Assembly: GCA_949948825.1 (NCBI GenBank)
Contig: CATLIJ010000083.1
Span: 1 to 9,555, forward strand
Reading direction: 5' to 3'
DNA from: an uncultured Clostridiaceae bacterium
GTDB lineage: Bacteria > Bacillota > Clostridia > Lachnospirales > Lachnospiraceae
DNA length: 9,555 nucleotides
Shown here piece after piece: positions 6,726-9,555 of the stretch; the first letter of the stretch is position 1; each line of letters opens with the position of its first letter. The notes under the pieces are model-generated. The model saw only the letters and a program-made list of their open reading frames with translations, was not told the DNA's origin and searched no databases. The translations under genes and the position numbers were made by a program.

Positions 6726-6974
6726 GGTTTTCTCTCTTTCCGCTGTTCTTAAAACAGCCTTTTGTCAGGAATTTAAAAATCATCCTACATTGAATTAGAC
6801 AACTGAAAATCTGATGTGTGACAGCAAATAAATAATTATTCTTGTGTCAATGAATGCGGCACAGGGTAAGGCCCGGACTTTCCGGTCAAGATTTTCCCGC
6901 AGCTTCTTCTGACGCCAAAGAAGCAATAACCAAAAACTGGCCTCCGAAAAGAATCTCCGAAGGCCAGTTTTTGA
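6726..6974. other. Intergenic region between the Rpn nuclease and sigma-factor genes
   Basis: This 249-base gap holds, in minus-strand order, the long hairpin after the nuclease gene, a short stretch resembling the 54-bp coding repeat (6891-6916), and a CCGGA-AAG-TCCGG minihairpin (6873-6885). AT-rich sequence follows, with a TTGACA at about 6845-6850 lacking a good -10 partner. Next is a weak TTTTCA/TAGGAT pair with a 16-base spacer at about 6785-6815, and a 17-base inverted repeat just before the sigma gene. The sigma promoter must be in here, but I cannot fix it. No small gene or known riboswitch is evident. Confidence 0.5.
6742..6758. promoter_or_regulatory. Inverted repeat in the leader of the sigma gene (possible operator or RNA hairpin)
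   Basis: GCTGTT and AACAGC are perfect 6-base inverted arms around a 5-base centre, 17 bases upstream of the sigma ATG. It could be a repressor site, for example autoregulation, or a small leader hairpin. There is no direct evidence of function. Confidence 0.3.
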
Positions 6975-6987
6975 TTATTGCTTCTTT
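6917..6987 (-). terminator. Long hairpin terminator after the Rpn nuclease gene, probably bidirectional
   Basis: Two 27-base arms, 6917-6943 and 6961-6987, are reverse complements apart from one position, around a 17-base loop. The GC core ACTGGCCT/AGGCCAGT is flanked by AAAAA and TTTTT, so a terminator hairpin with a U-run forms on either strand. The right arm includes the stop codon (6975-6977) and last codons of the nuclease gene. It would end nuclease transcription before the sigma gene. The arms are longer than usual for an intrinsic terminator. Confidence 0.75.
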
Positions 6988-8072
6988 ATTTTATTAGTCC
7001 AAATCACAGTTCTGTCCAACTTCCTTGCCAACTGCTTCACTGCTGGTCTTCTCAATCCTGTATACAGCACAATCTTTTCCCCATATTCATTGGCATAGAT
7101 CATATTTTTGGCAATTTCCATTGCTTTGGTTCTTTCTCCACGCTTTTCTCCACGTTTTTCACCGCGCTCTTCTCCAATCCTTATCCCCCGTTCCTCTCCT
7201 TTTTTTATCATCATCTGGATTCCTTTACACATATTCACGCCTCCCTTTTCGGTCTTACACTCTTTCTGAATTATTTTCAGTTCTATGGAATCTGCCAGCT
7301 CCGCCAGAGCCTCCACAGTTTGATTGGGCAGATTTTCAAACTGTTCCTGGTTTTTTTCTATAAATCCTTCCAACAAATCCGTATTTTCATACTTTAAAAA
7401 GCCAAAAAACGGGCGCAGATTATCTGAGTATTCTTCCAGTTCTTTTTCCTCCATATGCCTCACATCCAAAAGATACATGGGATGATGAAAGGCCAGCTTT
7501 GACCACGGACTATCCACATACATATCTGACATGCTAAAAGGTCCGTCCCACTCTTCCTTTCCATAATACAAAACCAGACAAAGAACTGGTTTAATCCGGT
7601 CTTCCTTATAAAAATTCCCCACATATTCCGAGGGACAAAGCTTTCTTTTGGTTTTCGGATTCTCCTGTTCCGTTTTATGCTGTTCTCTTATCACCGAAAT
7701 CTGCCTGCCATAATTAATCATCTCTAATTCCAGCACCCGGTATGGCATCATATAATTTACCAACATCTGGTTCTCGACTCCAAGGATAACCAGTACAGAC
7801 TCCCTGCCTAGTCCCTTCACCACATCCCGAAACTGTTCCAATGCTGCTCTTCTGCCCTTTTGAATTTGAAGCATTGAAATCTCATCTGTATCCATTTCAC
7901 ACAAAGCTTCCGGATCAATAGGATTGTCTTTTGTCACATTTCGGTTAAAAACTTCCGCAAAGCTGTCATTATTGCGAAACATCATCTTAAGGGATATATC
8001 CTTTGGTTTTCCCTGCCCAGGAATCCGTGCTTTCTTCTGTATTGTGTAAGTTCTTCTGCTCTTTGGCGTCAC
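6975..8072 (-). CDS. Rpn-family recombination-promoting nuclease (PD-(D/E)XK, transposase-like)
   Basis: A 365-residue protein of the Rpn/PD-(D/E)XK nuclease family common in Lachnospiraceae. The N-terminal part has DISLKMMFRNNDSFAEVFN (25-43), the family entry motif. The nuclease core shows VLVILGVENQ (93-102), with the E-N-Q active-site strand, then MPYRVLELEMINY (109-121). KPVLCLVLYYGKEEWDGP (161-178) follows. After a helical region comes a charged GEERG/GEKRG repeat linker (about 311-334) and a C-terminal helical end. Related Rpn proteins are DNA endonucleases that raise recombination in cells and may act in phage defence. The start is GTG 8072, supported by GGAGG 5 bases upstream; no in-frame ATG lies close upstream. 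It is monocistronic, with its own promoter and a hairpin behind it. Confidence 0.9.
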   Translation of the reverse strand: MTPKSRRTYTIQKKARIPGQGKPKDISLKMMFRNNDSFAEVFNRNVTKDNPIDPEALCEMDTDEISMLQIQKGRRAALEQFRDVVKGLGRESVLVILGVENQMLVNYMMPYRVLELEMINYGRQISVIREQHKTEQENPKTKRKLCPSEYVGNFYKEDRIKPVLCLVLYYGKEEWDGPFSMSDMYVDSPWSKLAFHHPMYLLDVRHMEEKELEEYSDNLRPFFGFLKYENTDLLEGFIEKNQEQFENLPNQTVEALAELADSIELKIIQKECKTEKGGVNMCKGIQMMIKKGEERGIRIGEERGEKRGEKRGERTKAMEIAKNMIYANEYGEKIVLYTGLRRPAVKQLARKLDRTVIWTNKIKKQ

Positions 8073-8077
8073 CTGCT

Positions 8078-8082
8078 CCTCC
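8078..8082 (-). promoter_or_regulatory. Ribosome binding site supporting the GTG start of the nuclease gene
   Basis: GGAGG on the minus strand, 5 bases before GTG 8072. A nearby ATG at about 8085 is in another frame. Confidence 0.65.
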
Positions 8083-8133
8083 CATAGCTTTCTCTTTGCC
8101 TGTTTTTTCCAGTTTATGCTTATTTCTCTTTTA

Positions 8134-8142
8134 ATTTTATCA
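8134..8142 (-). promoter_or_regulatory. Extended -10 promoter of the Rpn nuclease gene
   Basis: TGATAAAAT on the minus strand is an extended -10 (TGn plus TAAAAT, five of six consensus bases). It lies about 62 bases before the GTG, in an AT-rich 137-base gap. No good -35 hexamer is seen at 16-18 bases, consistent with dependence on the extended -10. The rest of the gap (8143-8209) shows no clear terminator for the methyltransferase gene. Confidence 0.45.
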
Positions 8143-8209
8143 CATGATTTTGCAAAATACTATTATCGTTTTGGAAAAACTTTCTTTCTTTTTTCTAAAG
8201 TGTTACAAT

Positions 8210-9037
8210 TCAGACTGTTGCATATAAGACAGTATCCGATTCATTATCAGAATGATGACGAATATACAGTTTATATTCCGGTTTATGATAAATACTGATT
8301 GCCAATTTAGGTTTCTGTGTCTGAATTATGTTTACAGCTCCCTTCAGCGCTTCCACCTCAGCCCCTTCGATATCCATTTTAATAAATGTGATAGAATGAT
8401 TTTTATGAACTTGATCAATAGAGTTTACCGAAATCATACTGTCCCCTTCTTCACTGATTCCAGAACCAGCAGTTGCAGCAGCACAAAATCGCAAACTATC
8501 TTTTGAACTCCACATTCCATAGGGAATAATCTCTATATTTTTATTTTTCAATTTATTTTTCAGCCGCTTGCGGTTAAATTTATCCGGTTCCCACGCATAA
8601 TAACTATAATGATAGCCTCCAATATAAGCTTTAAAGAAAACATTCGCTGTATCTCCAATATATGCTCCACCATCCACAAACCCTTCTCCTTCTGTTGGAG
8701 GCAAAATATCCTTCAAAAAATATTGTGTTGCAATATAAACAGAATCCAAACAATGAATGTTAAGAGTACAACGATATTTTATAACTGCCTGAAGCGTATC
8801 TTTTGAAAAATCGTCCTCCAATAAATTCATTAATTTATAAAATTTTTCCTTGTTTGTCTGATAAAAACTACAAAAATCCGGTTTTGCCCCTCCCCTTAAT
8901 TTTTTCATCTTGTACTCGGATTGAATCATATGAAAAAGATGCACCACCCCAGATTTTCTTAGAAACCTGACAACTAAATAAGAAGCTTCGTTTTTTTCCA
9001 TTTTGCTTCTCAACTTTGAAATATTAACGAAAAACAT
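8210..9037 (-). CDS. FkbM family SAM-dependent methyltransferase
   Basis: A 275-residue protein with the Rossmann methyltransferase fold. It has the SAM-binding loop FVDGGAYIGDT (120-130), the acidic end of strand two in WEPD (149-152), VNSIDQ (214-219), the FkbM signature FIKMDIEGAEVEAL (228-241) and KPKLAISIYHKPE (252-264). FkbM enzymes O-methylate sugars or natural products; beside a flippase the likely substrate is a surface glycan. ATG 9037 follows GGAGG by 11 bases. A second start at residue 13 is possible but has a poorer site. The gene begins 17 bases after the flippase stop, so they form one operon. The C-terminus appears shortened: family members usually have about 15-17 residues between HKPE and the YKLYIRHHS strand, missing here. 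Confidence 0.9.
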   Translation of the reverse strand: MFFVNISKLRSKMEKNEASYLVVRFLRKSGVVHLFHMIQSEYKMKKLRGGAKPDFCSFYQTNKEKFYKLMNLLEDDFSKDTLQAVIKYRCTLNIHCLDSVYIATQYFLKDILPPTEGEGFVDGGAYIGDTANVFFKAYIGGYHYSYYAWEPDKFNRKRLKNKLKNKNIEIIPYGMWSSKDSLRFCAAATAGSGISEEGDSMISVNSIDQVHKNHSITFIKMDIEGAEVEALKGAVNIIQTQKPKLAISIYHKPEYKLYIRHHSDNESDTVLYATV

Positions 9038-9054
9038 TATTTTTCATTCCTCCC

Positions 9055-9555
9055 TCAATTTCTTTTTATCAAAAATTCTATATCTTCTTTATGAAAAAAC
9101 AAATAAAACAAATAGCATGCCAAATAAATCAATACACCTTTATACCCCTGTACGAACCAGCTGGCTCCCATAAACACACAAGACAAAACAATTTCTTCCA
9201 GATTAATTCGAACCATCGACTGATGAAATTCATGAGACAGCAATAATTCCGCTGTTACACTTCGAAATCCCAACAATATAACCACAGATAAGATCGTGAA
9301 ATCCAAATTTTGCAGAATATATACATTGAAAAATGTCAAAATAACACTAATTCCAAGTGTAATAAAATTCACTTGCATCAGCCATTTTTCTTTCCGCATG
9401 GCTTTCATATAAGTAGATACAAGCAGACTCATTTTACATTCAAACAAACACATAGGAAACAAGATCGCCATATATCGAAGGCTGTCTGCATATTGGGGCA
9501 GCCATCCAGACAATACATTCTCAACTGGATAATAAAACACAAGCATGCCAAGCAT
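9055..9555 (-). CDS. Polysaccharide flippase-like membrane protein, C-terminal part (5' end off window)
   Basis: At least 166 residues of an integral membrane protein. The ATG at the very edge may be an internal methionine, so the true start probably lies beyond 9555. Hydrophobic segments include YMAILFPMCLF, LGISVILTFFNVYIL, FTILSVVILLGF and a final pair around IVLSCVFMGASWFV and GVLIYLACYLFYLFF. The STYMKAMRKEKW loop between helices is what one expects in Wzx/MurJ-MATE-type polysaccharide exporters, which move lipid-linked oligosaccharides across the membrane. The FkbM gene follows immediately. The flippase call rests on topology, loop character and this neighbour, not on a diagnostic motif; another multi-pass transporter of the same superfamily is possible. 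Confidence 0.65.
   Translation of the reverse strand: MLGMLVFYYPVENVLSGWLPQYADSLRYMAILFPMCLFECKMSLLVSTYMKAMRKEKWLMQVNFITLGISVILTFFNVYILQNLDFTILSVVILLGFRSVTAELLLSHEFHQSMVRINLEEIVLSCVFMGASWFVQGYKGVLIYLACYLFYLFFHKEDIEFLIKRN

Noticed and set aside
6865..6890. GGAAAGTCCGGGC on the minus strand, resembling the P4 core of RNase P RNA
   Set aside because: The rest of the RNase P RNA is missing: upstream is nuclease coding sequence and downstream is AT-rich with no partner motif. The match is explained by a small CCGGA/TCCGG palindrome.
6975..8072. Calling the Rpn gene an insertion sequence with terminal repeats
   Set aside because: The hairpin at its 3' end has no counterpart near 8072-8209 and no target duplication is visible.

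Overview
The window looks like chromosomal DNA of a gut-type Firmicute, probably a Clostridia/Lachnospiraceae relative. This rests on strong GGAGG-type ribosome binding sites, moderate GC, a Lachnospiraceae-style Rpn nuclease, and an FkbM-plus-flippase polysaccharide tail end. The taxonomic call is inference. Every gene I can support lies on the minus strand, so transcription runs from high to low coordinates.

Layout in transcription order. (1) 9555-8210: an AT-rich end of a surface polysaccharide locus, with the C-terminal part of a flippase-like membrane protein followed 17 bases later by an FkbM-family methyltransferase. (2) 8072-6975: a stand-alone Rpn-family PD-(D/E)XK nuclease gene with its own extended -10 promoter, closed by a very long hairpin. 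(3) 6725-5184: a two-gene unit encoding an ECF-like sigma factor with a cysteine-bearing C-terminal extension and a DUF2461 protein. (4) 5080 to the left edge: the start of a contractile injection system (phage-tail-like, eCIS) operon, with sheath, inner tube, zinc-knuckle tail assembly protein, DUF6760 protein, second tube-like protein, and then a long protein of unknown family that leaves the window. A good sigma-A-like promoter sits just upstream of the sheath gene.

The sheath, tube, assembly protein, DUF6760 and second tube order matches, from memory, that of Gram-positive (Streptomyces-type) extracellular contractile injection systems. The baseplate, spike, LysM, ATPase and cargo genes expected from such systems would lie beyond coordinate 1.

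The most unusual object is the last gene (1670 to 1). It was recovered by reading the minus strand in a frame that stays open to the window edge. After about 260 residues of unrecognised sequence it becomes an extremely charged helix of at least sixteen 18-residue repeats (54 bp each). The last 216 bp (27-242) are a 108-bp unit duplicated with a single base difference. It is encoded inside the injection-system operon and may be a variable-length structural part, tether or cargo of the machine. A fragment resembling the same repeat lies 6 kb away in the gap between the nuclease and the sigma gene.
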